The notes: generated by a model from the letters alone, not told the origin. Shown: positions 45,673 to 56,548, numbered from the stretch's first letter. The stretch is DNA of 64,000 nt from Ehretia macrophylla (GCA_037974665.1 CM075773.1:47136080-47200079), one strand, 5' to 3'. Numbers and translations are program-made.

Positions 45673-46300
45673 ATGGCAGACCCTACAAGAAGAATAAGCC
45701 ATTTTCCATCTCTTCCGAGAAAGCTTTTATGCCCAGTTTAATGTCATAAATATGACAATGAAGTGTCTTTATTTGCAAAGCTCCAATACTACTCTGGCTG
45801 CTCACCATACTATTCTTGCGTTCGTTGTTCCAGTGCTGCTCAACTTCCTGGAAGTGAAGTATCAAGGTAAAAATGAGTCTCCATTCGAAACCCATCCCAA
45901 AACAACGGTTTTAGCCAATTCAAGTCTGCTCATGTACTGCTTGTTATATCATGTTATGTCGAAAATTTCGTTGAGCATTAATTCTTCCCATTCTTATGCG
46001 AAAATTGTTCAAAACGTTATGGCATTTTTTGGTACCCTGTCAATGGCGAGTCTATACTCGGTTCTTTTCCCAGATTTAATCGGTCCCTTGCTATATTTGC
46101 TCCCCATCTAGTTTGCAGCAGGTGATTTGCCATATTGCGAATTCTGCACACTATGGCGCTTGGTATATAGGAGAATTATGATGTGGATGGGCCACCAGTC
46201 AATAGTGCAAGAAAGGCTCAGAAGAGAAAACTTAATCCACCATCAGACTTGGTTTTTGCCAGAGAATGATGCATATCAAGTAGATTCACTTCCTATATAA
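45673..46300 (+). pseudogene. Full-length family member with a frameshift and a stop (relic I)
   Basis: ATG at 45673 begins MADPTRRISHF. A missing base near 45705 shifts the frame, and the natural continuation (HLFRESFYAQFNVINMTMKC ... ILAFVVPVLLNFLEVKYQ, NESPFETHPKT, segments 2-4) then runs cleanly to LYLLPI. There a TAG stands where the intact copy has the cysteine codon of PICFS. Beyond it the same frame continues as FAAGDLPYCEFCTLW ... QVDSLPI to a TAA at 46298-46300. Only two lesions are visible over about 209 codons, so decay is recent. The longest open stretch is 45752-46111. Confidence 0.87.
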
Positions 46301-47039
46301 CTACTGTGTGTACTAGTTGATAGATTGACTTGCTTTAAATTGGACAAGAAATGTTCCTTTTGATTTGTTGAAACATGACTTTGATCCTACCGTGTAGGAT
46401 AAGCTTCATATTGATATTACTACGAATGGAAAGTTTCACTATTTTGTCTCTAAATATGGGAAAACTATCAGTTGTGTAATAAGAGTGGACTCTAAGTATA
46501 AGAGGGATCTACTCTCATGCTTATAGTCTGACATTCATCACGTCGGAACAATTTTACCTAAATATGTGAATTGCCCTGTATAGACTTTGAGAAACTATAT
46601 AAACTTTTAGTAGTCTATTAGATATCAAATATAATATACAAACTCAAAAGTTGAATAGAATATTCAAGAAACATTTTATTTTAATTAAATTTGACCTATA
46701 ACTTCAAGCTTTATTGTATAAAATGAAAACAAACAACCAACACGATGTAGCCATGTTTATTTATGTGGTCCATTAAATAATTGTGCAAATTCTGATTCGT
46801 CCAATCACATGTAGCATAATATAATAAAGAAGACTTAATTCAAGCAGGAAAAGAGAATGACACATAAATATCAATGAAATATTATTCCTATTACATGCAG
46901 CATATATATCCTAAGACTAGGATCCATGGAGCCAAGCTTAATCAGTTAGTCCAACAAGTATCACCAATACAAACCAAGGTAAAAACTTTTAAGTGGATAT
47001 TAAATCCAAGAGTTAAGTGAAATGATTAGATAGTAACTT
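46301..47039. other. No gene seen
   Basis: 3' flank of relic I. 46919-46978 matches the left flank of the hAT composite (23870-23928). Confidence 0.5.
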
Positions 47040-47480
47040 GAAAATTTTTAAAAAGGGCTAAGATTGAATTGAAGATTTTTAGGGATTGTTTGTACTTGGT
47101 GTTTGAACAAAAAATAATAAAAATGCCACATATGAGTTGAAAAAAGAAAAAAGAATGCAACATAGGAGTTGGAAGAAAAAAGAAGATGTCATATAGAAAA
47201 AAAATAGTAATATTGTTATTTAAAAGGTGTGTAAAGTACCCCTTTTATAAAAATATGAGCTCTTCTATTAAAGGTTTTGAAGTTGAGCTCTAAATTTTGT
47301 ATAAAACAAGTGCAAGTTCTAAATTTACCATTTTCCACAACAAAAAAAAAGAAAAAGCAAAAAAAAACTAATAGAGAAAGGGTCCAACTTTTACAAGATT
47401 CACCCCTTCCCTTTCTTTACCAGTACATCACTATTTCTTTGCCACTTAGAAATTGAATAGGAGGGCGCTTGAAGTTAGTG
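47040..47480. repeat. Dispersed repeat family, copy 2 of 4
   Basis: Direct copy of 14390-14870 ('gattgtttgtacttggtgtt', 'tgagctcttctattaaaggt', 'aaaacaagtgcaagttctaa'). Confidence 0.75.
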
Positions 47481-47619
47481 GGGTAGGGAAATATATAGAA
47501 AAAATCGGTGTCAAGGAATTATTTGTTGGGTCCTACCAAAGAACATGCTTTAGATTTTGGTAGCAAATACATCCATGTCAAATAGATGGCAAGCATTTCA
47601 CCCAAAAAAAAAAAAAAAA

Positions 47620-48060
47620 GATAGCAAGCAAAGAAAAGATACAAAGATAACTTGTGACACGAAGTATATATTGTATCATCATTGATATGGCAGCAATTAC
47701 AAAGGATTCAATCAATTCATAAAGGAGAAAGGTCCGCCAAAAATATAGCTTGTAGTCAAATGATTATAAATTGATCAATACAAATCGTAAATAATCAATG
47801 TGGAACGAAGTGGAGAGCCTGCTCTCAAGTGTAACTACTCAATAAATTGAGTCTAATCAAATGATTGAGAATATTTAAGTTTATATTTACAGTAATAAAA
47901 AACTTAAGTTATTATAAATTGAATACAAATTTCTATTAAAAACCAATATGTGATCGAATGTCACAGAGTTGGACCTAACTTTCCTAGCAATCCCCCATCT
48001 GTAAAGCATTTTTACATCTTTTAGCATAAGAGAACTGGACCTGAATGAGTCCTGTTAGGA
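47620..48060. repeat. Dispersed block shared with 1960-2640
   Basis: Same landmarks in the same order as the left-hand copy; non-coding. Confidence 0.65.
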
Positions 48061-48889
48061 GTTTCTTGACATCATTGATAATTAGTGCATAGCATACAAT
48101 AATATTGACATCACATGCTTACGTCACTACATAAGTGGGGAGCTTGAAGGTAAGTGGGGTAGGGCAATAAATAGAAAAAATGGGTGTGAAGCAAATATTT
48201 GTTGGCTCCTACCAAAGAAGATGCTTGCTTTAGATTGATTTGGCCCCACAAATAAAAAACAACTATATCAAGATTGACCTGCTCGTTTCGCCAACCATTT
48301 TTGTTCACTAAATGCCACATGCTCATGTTGTAAAATTTTCTCTATAATTATTGTTGGTAGTGTCTAATTAAAAGCTTTTCAATTTATGCACCATTCCTAA
48401 CTCATTGTAAAAATTAAAATACTAAATCAGCGAGAAAAATGCTACAAGCCCTCAAACACCACTTTGCAGGTGGAAGATATTTTCTAAAGGATCCTCATAC
48501 CAAGATATGTTTAGTTGTTATTATCTTATGAGGCGGATTTAATAAGGAGTAATGAGAGTTATAACTCCACTGATCAACTAAATTTTAAAATTACAAGGTT
48601 TCTGGCTAAAAAATTAATTAAGTTATAAAATAATATATTATTTAAATGATTATTAAAGTGTAGGTTACATAACTCTTGTTGAAAAATTTTGAATCCGACC
48701 GAGCAAAAGAAAAAAAGAATAGAATCCACCCCAGTGATATACATGATTCTTAGAAAAGCCCGTGAAATATGAACTATACATAACCTTTGTATGAATCCTT
48801 TTCATGGTTTTTCAACTTTATTATATATTTTATTCAACTTTTAAGTGGCAAAAAAATGGTGATGTGCTTGGTATTGAAAAGGAAGGGGT

Positions 48890-49000
48890 AGGGCTTTAGT
48901 CCGGTGGTAAGGTTACTCGCTATATATGCGAGAGTTTGTGAACTTGAATCTCGCTGGTTATGTTGTACGGCCTTAGGCCTCCCCTGAATTTTTTTTAAAA
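48890..49000 (+). mobile_element. SINE with 13-bp target duplication
   Basis: A 111-bp unit begins 'agggctttagtccggtgg' and ends in a T-run then A-run. TAGTCCGGTGG (48897-48907) resembles a tRNA-type A box, and 'aacttgaatctcg' (48941-48953) a degenerate B box. AAAAGGAAGGGGT flanks it on both sides (48877-48889 and 49001-49013). The uninterrupted site is present in the opposite arm near 50030 and in the copies near 14700 and 47395, so the insertion is directly demonstrated. Confidence 0.88.
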
Positions 49001-49529
49001 AAAAGGAAGGGGTGAATCTTGTGCTTTTCTTTTTTTAACCCTTTTTCTACTGGAATTTTATTTCTTTTTAATTTTTGTGGAAAAAGGTAATTTTAGAACT
49101 TGCACTTGGTTTAATACAAAATTTAGAGCTTAACTTCAAAACATTTAACAGAAGATCTCATATTTTTATAAAAAGGGTACTTTACACACCTTACTATTTA
49201 TCCTATATGGCATCTTTTTTTTTCTTCCGATTCTTATGTGTCATTTTTTTCCTCTTTTCAACTCCTATGTGATATTTTTAAATTTTTTTAGAACACCACA
49301 TGCAAAAAATCCCTAAATATTTTCCATTCATCAGTCGCATGCCAAATTTTAGTCCTTTTTAAAGCCAAAAGAGAAAAAAGTTCCAAAACATATGCACACA
49401 TATATATACGTAGACTCACACAAGTATATATATATAAGAATCTTATATACAAAAGACCTATTTGTTGGGAGTTCAACATTCTGGATAAATACGTGTGTCT
49501 GTATGCTAGTTTGTGTATATTTATTACTG

Positions 49530-49720
49530 GAGTTAGTTTAGTGGTTAGTCATAATTACCAATATGTTGAGGGTGCAGGTTTAAGTCACCACATTTATTAC
49601 ATTTTTTTGCCAGTTTTTTGCTAGTATGTGTATATCTATTACTGCTTGTTTTTATTTTATTTTTCTATTAGATAGATAGATGTACTTTGAGGTACTTAGT
49701 GCTATACTTGTTTTGATCTT
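49530..49720 (+). mobile_element. SINE-like sequence with single 64-bp tail unit
   Basis: 'gttagtttagtggttagtca' (A-box-like) and 'gcaggtttaagtcacc' (B-box-like) are followed by one copy of the 'agatagatgtactttgagg' unit that is amplified five-fold at 23222-23540. Confidence 0.5.
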
Positions 49721-50610
49721 TTTTTAAATAAAAAAAAAACTGTAAAAATTGGGCCTCTTTTCTACTAACCCAAAAAATACAGTGCAAAAAATAATATACA
49801 AAAAAAAAAAAATTATCTCCTAACGTTAGATTTCTGGCTCCACCCTTGTGTGTAAAGTACTACACCTTTTGTAAAAATATGATCTCTTCTATTAAAGGTT
49901 TTGAAGTTAAGTTCTAAATTTTGTATTAAAACAAGTGCAAATTCTAAAATTACCCATTTCTACAAAAAAAAAAGTGAAAGAAATAAAATGCCAGTAAAAA
50001 AAGGGTAAAAAAAATGCACAAGATTCCCCCCTTCCCTTTTCATACCAAGCACATCATCGTTTCTTTGCCACTTAAAAATTGAATGAAATATATAATATAG
50101 TCGAAAAACCATGAAAAGGACTTATACAAAGGTCATGTATAATTTATATTCCATGAGCTTCTCTAAGAATTATGTATGTCAATGGGGATGCAAACGATTC
50201 TTTTTTTTTTTTTTTTTTTGTTATGCTTGGCTGGATTCAAAATTTTTCAACAAGGGTTATATTACATACACTTTATAATCATTTAAATAATATATTTTCT
50301 TATAACTTAACTTTTTTAGCTAGACCCATTGTAATTTTAAAATCTAGCTAATCAATAAAGTTACAACTCTCACTAGTCCCTACCAAATCCCCTCATACAA
50401 TAATAACAACTAAACATATCTTAGTAAGAGTATCCTTCAGAAAATATCTTCCACTGGCAAAGTGGTGTTTGAGGGCTTGTGGCATTTTTCTTCATCATTT
50501 AAAATTTTCTACAATGAGTTAGGCATAGAGTAAAAAATGAAAACCTTTAAATTAGACACCAACAACAATAAGGAAACTTTTACAACACGAGCATGTGGCA
50601 GGAGATTTAT

Positions 50611-51645
50611 ACCCACTCTTGATAGTATAGGTGTTATTTAATGTGTGGGGCCAAAATCAATCTATCAATTTTTTCAAATGGTCTTTCAAATTTATGGATA
50701 ATCAATCAGTGCCTTGTTAATGGCTGTTCTATACTCGGTTATATACTATTTTAAGGTTTGATTATCTACTGAAAAGGGGGTCGGGCGTAGCCTTTTTTTT
50801 TTTTTTTTTGGATATATAGGCTATTAGATTAAGATGATTCTTTGCTGTCAACCTTAATCTTTCTATTAGAATGTGGATCATTTAATAATATAATAACATT
50901 ATTGGGAAGATCAATAATAATCAATGGTCTAAATTATTTTACCAACATTAATCTCTTTAATAAAGTTGTTATATTATTTAAAAGTTATGATTTTTCGATA
51001 TCTACATAATTAACACGTGCTAGAGCCCTAAATTTGACACCACGTTTACAACAACGAAGCTGATTAAAAACAAGTGTGCTATAAAGCTCCTGTGACAAAA
51101 CCTTTTAAGCACAAGTCAACATATTTTTGCCCCTCATTTAGGTGGATTGATAGACAAATTGGGTTACTCGTGTGATTAGGATATACACTCTTCCTTTAAA
51201 TTGAATATCTAATTCTCCTTTGGAACTTCTAATACTTGTACAACTGGAGGCTGATCCACTTAGTTGCCTACTAAAATTAGATGATGTATCTTTTCTTTGT
51301 GTAATACTATAACTATGCATCTTTGACCCAAAAAAAAAAAACATATTTTTGCCCCCTAAATTAAAGATAATACATCATCAAAATTCTTTTATCAGAATAA
51401 ATCTATAAATACGCATACTAATCTATCAATCCTTTAGAACAATTCAGTATAACTATCTCCTCTGTTAATTACACAATTGCAAAATTTGATTTGCAACTCG
51501 CTGACCTAGGATCAGCAACAATCAAATTCACATAAAAAAAGAATTTTGTTCCCGTTAATCACATTTTCAATTCTCTACGTAGAACAACTATCAAAATACA
51601 AAGCCGACAAAAAAGGCAAAGCACTGAAATTACATACTTGTACAT
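50611..51645. other. No intact gene
   Basis: 50717-50737 ('atggctgttctatactcggt') resembles the MASLYSV codons of the family gene and may be a tiny relic. A poly-T run lies at 50793-50809. The minus ORF at 51138-51344 is unsupported. Confidence 0.4.
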
Positions 51646-51649
51646 ATAT

Positions 51650-51790
51650 ATATATATATTTTTTTTTGGTCTCCTTCGTTGTACACCACTATCTGATTTC
51701 ATGCTTTATGTGCTAATTAATAAGTATTATTTGCCATCAAAGCAGCTCTAAATTGGAATCTTTAATGTGTTGTCGTTTAGCTAACATGTA
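51650..51790. repeat. Relic arm of the large inverted-repeat family
   Basis: 'tttatgtgctaattaataag', 'ttatttgccatcaaagcagc' and 'aaattggaatctttaatgtg' match the arm of the 3893-5130 element. Confidence 0.7.
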
Positions 51791-51872
51791 AGACACAATA
51801 AAGAAGTAATGGGGGCAAAACCATGAAAGTAAAAGACTAGAGGTGCGATTGGAGAGGAGGGAGCTTAAACCC

Positions 51873-52220
51873 TGTTTGGATTGCACAAAGGAAAAGAAAG
51901 TGGAGAAAAAAAAAATGAATTATCTTGTTTGGATTGCCAAAAAATAATAATAAAAAGGGAAGGAAATGATTTTATGAATTTTTGTTTGGATCGGAGAAGG
52001 AAAGGAAAGAATAATTTTAAATATAAAATTACTTAAGTACCTTTTTATTTTTATAATCATGAGATATGCAAAAATAAAAAATACTTTTAAAACAAAACTT
52101 TTTGTTTTCCTCCAAAACATCCTAATTTGAAAGAACTGCAAAATCATTCGCATTAAGAATATGGAGGGATTTTAAAACTATTCCATAACATTTCTTTCAT
52201 TTAAATTAGCAATCCAAATA
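51873..52220. mobile_element. MITE with TGTTTGGATT ends
   Basis: Left 'tgtttggattgcacaaagga' and right 'gcaatccaaata' are inverted; the interior is AT-rich and non-coding. Same family as 40759-42122 and 56700-57136. Confidence 0.75.
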
Positions 52221-52308
52221 AGAAAAATGTAGTGGGGGTAGGGAAATAGATAGAAAAAATCGTTGTCAAGGAAATATTTGTTGGTAGCATCTTCTTTGGT
52301 CGGACCTA

Positions 52309-52343
<35 letters not shown>

Positions 52344-52931
52344 ACTATATATATCGTCAAATTTCGGCTTCCATGCAAACTATTCACCTTTGAACAAGAG
52401 CGCTTTTGGACGGAAAAAAAAAAAGAAGCTGTTGGGTCCTACCAAATAAGATGCTTTTAGAGGCAACAAGTATGTCAAGAACCATGAGAAATTTGAAAGA
52501 TCGCAACTTTTTTTTTTTGGTGAGAAAAGTCTTTGAACCTAAACTTTTGTAACTAAAGTAAAAAGATCATTTATCAACATTGAAATTGCTCAGGCACTAA
52601 TGCCTACTACAGCAGAATCGCTGCTCAATGCCTACGCTACAGCAGAATCGAATGTCTTTTGTTAACTAACTTAGAAAAAAGATTTAGGTCAATTTAGATT
52701 GGCTATTAATCCCTTGTATAACATGAGAGACTCATCTTAACTTAAACTGACAAAATAACTTTTTTTGTACCCATTAATTATGTAAAAGTTTTCTCCTACT
52801 TAGTATCTGTCCTACATAGTCTTTAATTATGTAAAAGGTAATAACAAGTTCAACAATTTAGTTACTTTAATTTTTTAGCTAAAGTAGAGAGTCAAACAAA
52901 AAAAAGAATCCTCCACCAAATTAATTGTCTT
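52221..52931. other. No gene; (TA)n-(TG)n microsatellite
   Basis: Microsatellite at 52306-52342. 'tgttgggtcctaccaaa' near 52431 recalls 4600-4680 and 47525. The direct repeat 'gcctac.ctacagcagaatcg' occurs at 52602 and 52629. No gene. Confidence 0.55.
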
Positions 52932-53189
52932 GTGGAGCACGCAGATGTGCTAGCTTGTGCTCGCTACAAGAAGCAACCAAATCCCACTCCCTACTCTTTT
53001 TTTATTTCTAAACTCTTTGGTGCTGCTTCCACTTTGGCTTTTTTTGGTGCTGCTGTTTCTTACTATTATGTTGATGCTGTTGCCCGTTGCTCGCTTAAGT
53101 TGTCCAAGCTCTTTCAAACAATCATTATGGCACAAATGAGAATTGAAAAGGGTTTTTTGGTCAAGCTCTTTCTCTGTAATAAGTATTAG
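52932..53189 (+). CDS. Unrecognised small ORF, 85 codons, doubtful
   Basis: ATG at 52932. The middle of the product reads KKQPNPTPYSFFISKLFGAA followed by STLAFFGAAVSYYYVDAVA, one plausible membrane segment of about 20 residues. Its Ala/Ser/Gly codon mixture is less AT-driven than that of neighbouring chance ORFs. I do not recognise the family and no second copy is visible in the window. It could be a relic exon, a small membrane protein or chance. Confidence 0.2.
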   Translation: MEHADVLACARYKKQPNPTPYSFFISKLFGAASTLAFFGAAVSYYYVDAVARCSLKLSKLFQTIIMAQMRIEKGFLVKLFLCNKY

Positions 53190-53860
53190 AAAAATGATAA
53201 TAAAAAAATTTAACCACTTAAGTTATATTAATTTTATAATTTTTATTAGAATATAGTCGTTAACAATTAAATATAAAAAGTATAAAAAATTATTAAGTCT
53301 GAACTAAAGAGTACTGTTAGAGTAAAACTGAAATAAAAAATTTGTAAAAGTAAGGAGAAACCAATTTTATTAGTTATTTTAAAGAAAAAAAAAACAAAAA
53401 CACTACTGAAGTTCACTAATTTTAATCTCTATTATGAAAAATAAATAAATAGAGACTATTAAAGTTGTTCAACGAATTTGTTGGAGTTGTTCAACATAGC
53501 AAATCAAAGAAAAGATAAAAAAAAAAAAAGATAACACGTGACGCGAAGTGCGCACTAAGCTTCCAACAAAGAGGCGAAACTTTTCTTCTCTTTACTATCG
53601 GACTGTTGGTCTTAGTGGTATTTTAATTTTTTTATGGGCATAGAAAATTGAGAGATAAATTTTTTTTAACGATATTCTTTTATATTTATTGTATAACTTA
53701 GCTTCCTCTTCAATTAAAAATAAAAAAAGTTTAAAAATTAAACTGTTATCCTCTTTCAAGATATTTAAATATGACTACTGACTAGCTTTTCATATATATG
53801 GGTTAAATTAGGATATAATAAGAAATATAGGGTTCTATTTTAACATTGAGTTTTTTTTTT
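53190..53860. other. No gene seen
   Basis: AT-rich spacer without supportable features. Confidence 0.5.
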
Positions 53861-53965
53861 TTCTCAATTGCCTTTGCTTGCAAAGTGACAAGTTGTCATG
53901 GCTCGAACCCGAAACTTTAAGCCTGTAAGTGAGATTGACGTCGTATAAACAATAAAAATAACTAC
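53861..53965 (-). mobile_element. SINE-like sequence, minus strand
   Basis: The minus strand contains GGTTCGAGCC near 53910, a perfect tRNA-type B box, followed by 'gcaagcaaaggcaattga' and an A-run (53850-53862). The A box is not clear, so this may be a 5'-truncated SINE. Confidence 0.5.
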
Positions 53966-54294
53966 GGTTCTTTTTTGCATTGAAATAAAATAGTTAGTTC
54001 AAGTTCTTTTATATCCACAATATCTACTTATAGAACAATATTAGGCACTATCTCTCACTAGGACATTACACAACGTCATAAAATGAATCCATGACGTATG
54101 TCTCAGAAGCATAAATATTTTAATCATATGCCAATTAATGTCTTAAGGAGATATGCTATCTGAAGACATAAATATGTTTTTATGGACACAGACATAATAA
54201 ATATTCTAATCATATTTTCAATTAACATTTTTACTTCTTGATCGTCTAGTTGTCCATCTTGGGTTTTCCCTTCTTCATAAGTGCTCTACTCATT

Positions 54295-54425
54295 TTTTTT
54301 TTTTATTATTAAAGGGAAGTGTAAGGTTGTATAATATATATTATAAATATAAACAACGAAATTCGAATTTACAACCTCTCGTAAACTCTACGAGTAATAT
54401 ATCACTAAATCAAAGCCCAAGGCAT
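54295..54425 (-). mobile_element. SINE-like sequence related to 48890-49000, minus strand
   Basis: The minus strand starts 'gggctttgatttagtgatat', then 'attactcgtagagtttacga' and 'gtaaattcgaatttcg' (B-box-like). This aligns along its length with the SINE at 48890 ('gggctttagtccggtggtaa', 'gttactcgctatatatgcga', 'gaacttgaatctcg'). It is more decayed and lies just upstream of relic J. Confidence 0.55.
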
Positions 54426-54455
54426 TTTTCGTATTCATAAGTGCATGACTTCATA

Positions 54456-54506
54456 ATGGCAGAGGCCTTGCTACAAGAACAAGCCGTTTTCTTGTATGGG
54501 CACTAA
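54456..54506 (+). pseudogene. 16-codon N-terminal stub of the family (relic J)
   Basis: ATG at 54456 reads MAEALLQEQAVFLYGH and stops. 'atggcagaggccttgctaca' aligns with the family start ('atggcagaggctaca') with a small insertion that shifts the frame. It lies 309 bp upstream of the intact copy K. Confidence 0.6.
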
Positions 54507-54740
54507 TGCATGCCTAGTAGGACAAAGTGGAATGCCTTTTATTTTTTTATAGTTTGAAGGGAGACTTAACTATTCTCTTTTGACGGGGTACATGAAACGG
54601 AGGTTTGCTGACACATATAGACCAAGTAAGAAGAAAATGTTTAATAATTGGTCCTTCGTAGAAAAGATGAATTCATCTGCTAAGGTATATATGTATATAT
54701 ATATATATATAGGCCACTCCTATTTCTTAATCTTAACATA

Positions 54741-54754
54741 TTTTTTATTCGTAG
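54741..54754 (+). other. Candidate 3' splice site just upstream of copy K
   Basis: 'ttttttattcgtag' followed by 'gtaatcttat' and the ATG; parallel to the position at 43021 in relic G. If used, copy K has an intron in its 5' leader, and upstream (TA)n and relic J would be leader or intron DNA. Confidence 0.35.
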
Positions 54755-54764
54755 GTAATCTTAT

Positions 54765-55382
54765 ATGGCAGAGGCTACAATAGCAAATCATTTTCTCCAC
54801 CACTTCGGAGAAAACTTGTATGGCCAATTTAATGTCATGTATATGACAATGAAGTATTTTTGTCTGCAAAGCTATCACACTCTAGCTTCCCACCATAGTA
54901 TTCTTGCATTCATTGTCCCAGTGCTGTTCAACTTTCTGGAATTGAAGTATCAAAGCAAAAATGAGTCTCCATTCGAAACCCATCCGAAAACAATGTTTAT
55001 AGTTATTACAAGTCGGCTCATGTATTGCTTGTCGTATCATGTTATTTCGAAATTTTCGTTGAGCAATTCCTCCCATTCTTATGCAAAAATTGTTCAAAAA
55101 GTTATGGTGTTCTTTGTTACTCTGTCAATGGCGTCTCTGTATTCGGTTCTTTTTCCAAATTTCGTCCGTCCCGTTCTGTATCTGCTGCCCATCTGTTTTT
55201 CAGCTGCTGACCTCCTATACACCAAACTTTGCACGTTATGGAGTTTGCTATACTGGAAAATTATGGTTCAGATTGGTCGCCAATCACAAGTGCAACCAAG
55301 GCTCAGAAGAGAAGTGTTATTCCACCAAACTTGGGGTTCGCCACAGATTGATGAATACCAAGTTGATTCACTTCCTGTGTAG
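54765..55382 (+). CDS. Intact member of an unnamed plant membrane-protein family, 205 aa (copy K)
   Basis: A single uninterrupted ORF from the ATG at 54765, the family's conserved start (ATGGCAGAGGCTACA), to TAG at 55380. The order along the protein is an N-terminal soluble part (residues 1-40, with HHFGENLYGQFNVMYM) and a hydrophobic segment at about 41-60 (SILAFIVPVLFNFLEL). Then comes the conserved loop NESPFETHP at 66-74. Segment 2 is at about 76-95, segment 3 at about 111-130 and segment 4 at about 134-166. A polar tail follows, with RLRREV, ending DEYQVDSLPV. There is no signal peptide or catalytic motif that I recognise. Topology suggests a small multi-pass membrane protein. Function and location are unknown. 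It is the only copy in the window without lesions, so it is the candidate live gene. A possible intron acceptor lies 10 bp upstream. Confidence 0.8.
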   Translation: MAEATIANHFLHHFGENLYGQFNVMYMTMKYFCLQSYHTLASHHSILAFIVPVLFNFLELKYQSKNESPFETHPKTMFIVITSRLMYCLSYHVISKFSLSNSSHSYAKIVQKVMVFFVTLSMASLYSVLFPNFVRPVLYLLPICFSAADLLYTKLCTLWSLLYWKIMVQIGRQSQVQPRLRREVLFHQTWGSPQIDEYQVDSLPV

Positions 55383-56460
55383 CTACATAATGAATAATAA
55401 ATGATATGATCTTCCACTTTTGAGAGTTGGATTAGTAGTTTATAGATTATTTACTATTTGAAGGTTTGATCATAGGGGCAACACATTGGCGGATAGAATT
55501 ACATCTCATGATTAATTTACCTTTTGTATCTAAAAAGATCAAAAAAATTTCTATTTCTCTTTGCTCATGAATTATTACACTATTCGAACTAATTTTATAA
55601 TAGTTTAAGTTCAAGAAAAACAAGAAGCATGAAGGCATTTTCCCATTTAAAAGAATAATCATGCCATGTCCTATAAAACAGAAAAAGCTCCCCACCCCAC
55701 TAGAAATTCGACATGAATAATCACAGGCCAGAATTAGCGAAAGAATGATTTAGCGGAGATTTTCGTGCACGGTGAATAGTCAAAAATATTAGAAAAGTAA
55801 GAACCCACTATGTAGTCCATGCGCTTATTAAGATGGTCCATTAAATAATTATTCGAATTTTGGTTCGTGCTATAACATGTAGCATAATCTAATCAAAGCA
55901 TGCACAAAACTTAAAGTAAGAAGGAAATCAACTACAAGATATTACGGGACACTTATTGCCCATGGTCAAAAATAATAGTTCTTAAATATTTTTCCAGGTT
56001 TCATAAGGTAAATCTTTGATCGTACTGTAATTTATTGAATACATTATTTTTATAGTCCTTTAATTATAGTGCAGATGATAAATTGATTTCTAATCTTTCA
56101 AAATTAACATTTTGGGCTTCGAACTTGAAATATTGTGGTGCGAGTAGTTGTCACTTCAAATTCAATCCAAAATTTAAGATTTTTGGCATGAGAACAACAC
56201 GTGTTTGTCAAATTTTGTATAGAATATGGGTCAAAGTGGTCAATTTTTTGTCATAGACTAATGTCACATGCATAATTGTAAGTTTATGGACCAAAAGATT
56301 CATTTTAAAAAGTCAATGACCAGTTTTTTGAATTAAAACTCTTACGTCTATTCTCATTAAATTGAATTTTTACTTGTTCCCAACTTTGTCTTGAGCATGG
56401 ACTTAGCCAAAAACCCTACACCCTCTCATACCGAGCACAATATCGTTTCTGTGCCACTAT
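55383..56460. other. 3' flank of copy K; no gene
   Basis: 55420-55470 and 55610-55730 share sequence with the 3' flanks of relics F and G. The minus ORF at 55447-55695 lies in this flank and is not conserved as protein. Confidence 0.5.
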
Positions 56461-56466
56461 AAAATG

Positions 56467-56548
56467 ATTGAAATATATTTTAAAAGCAGACCAAAGCGGG
56501 ATGGATTCTCGTGCCAGGGCGTATCCCGCTTTTAAAATATATTTCAAT
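56467..56548. repeat. Short perfect-armed hairpin with asymmetric gap
   Basis: ATTGAAATATATTTTAAAAGC (56467-56487) is the exact inverse of GCTTTTAAAATATATTTCAAT (56528-56548). Next to the inner edge GCGGGAT (56496-56502) faces ATCCCGC (56523-56529). The left arm has 8 extra bases ('agaccaaa') between the two paired blocks, and the loop is about 20 bp. Confidence 0.85.

Larger units (their letters stand above)
48320..50610. repeat. Large imperfect inverted repeat (arms about 0.8-1.0 kb)
   Basis: The left arm (48320-49335) pairs with the right arm (49840-50610). 'atgctcatgttgtaaaa' pairs with 'ttttacaacacgagcat', 'ctacaagccctcaaacacca' with 'tggtgtttgagggcttgtgg', and 'gttgaaaaattttgaatccg' with 'ggattcaaaatttttcaac'. 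The innermost part of each arm is a copy of the 14390 repeat family. The left arm has an extra 124 bp, explained by the SINE and its target duplication. The ORFs at 48111, 49075 and 49288 are repeat-derived. Confidence 0.85.

Noticed and set aside
48890-49000. tRNA gene
   Set aside because: A-box and B-box resemblance is present, but no cloverleaf can be formed and the unit has a poly-T/A tail and target duplications, so it is a SINE.
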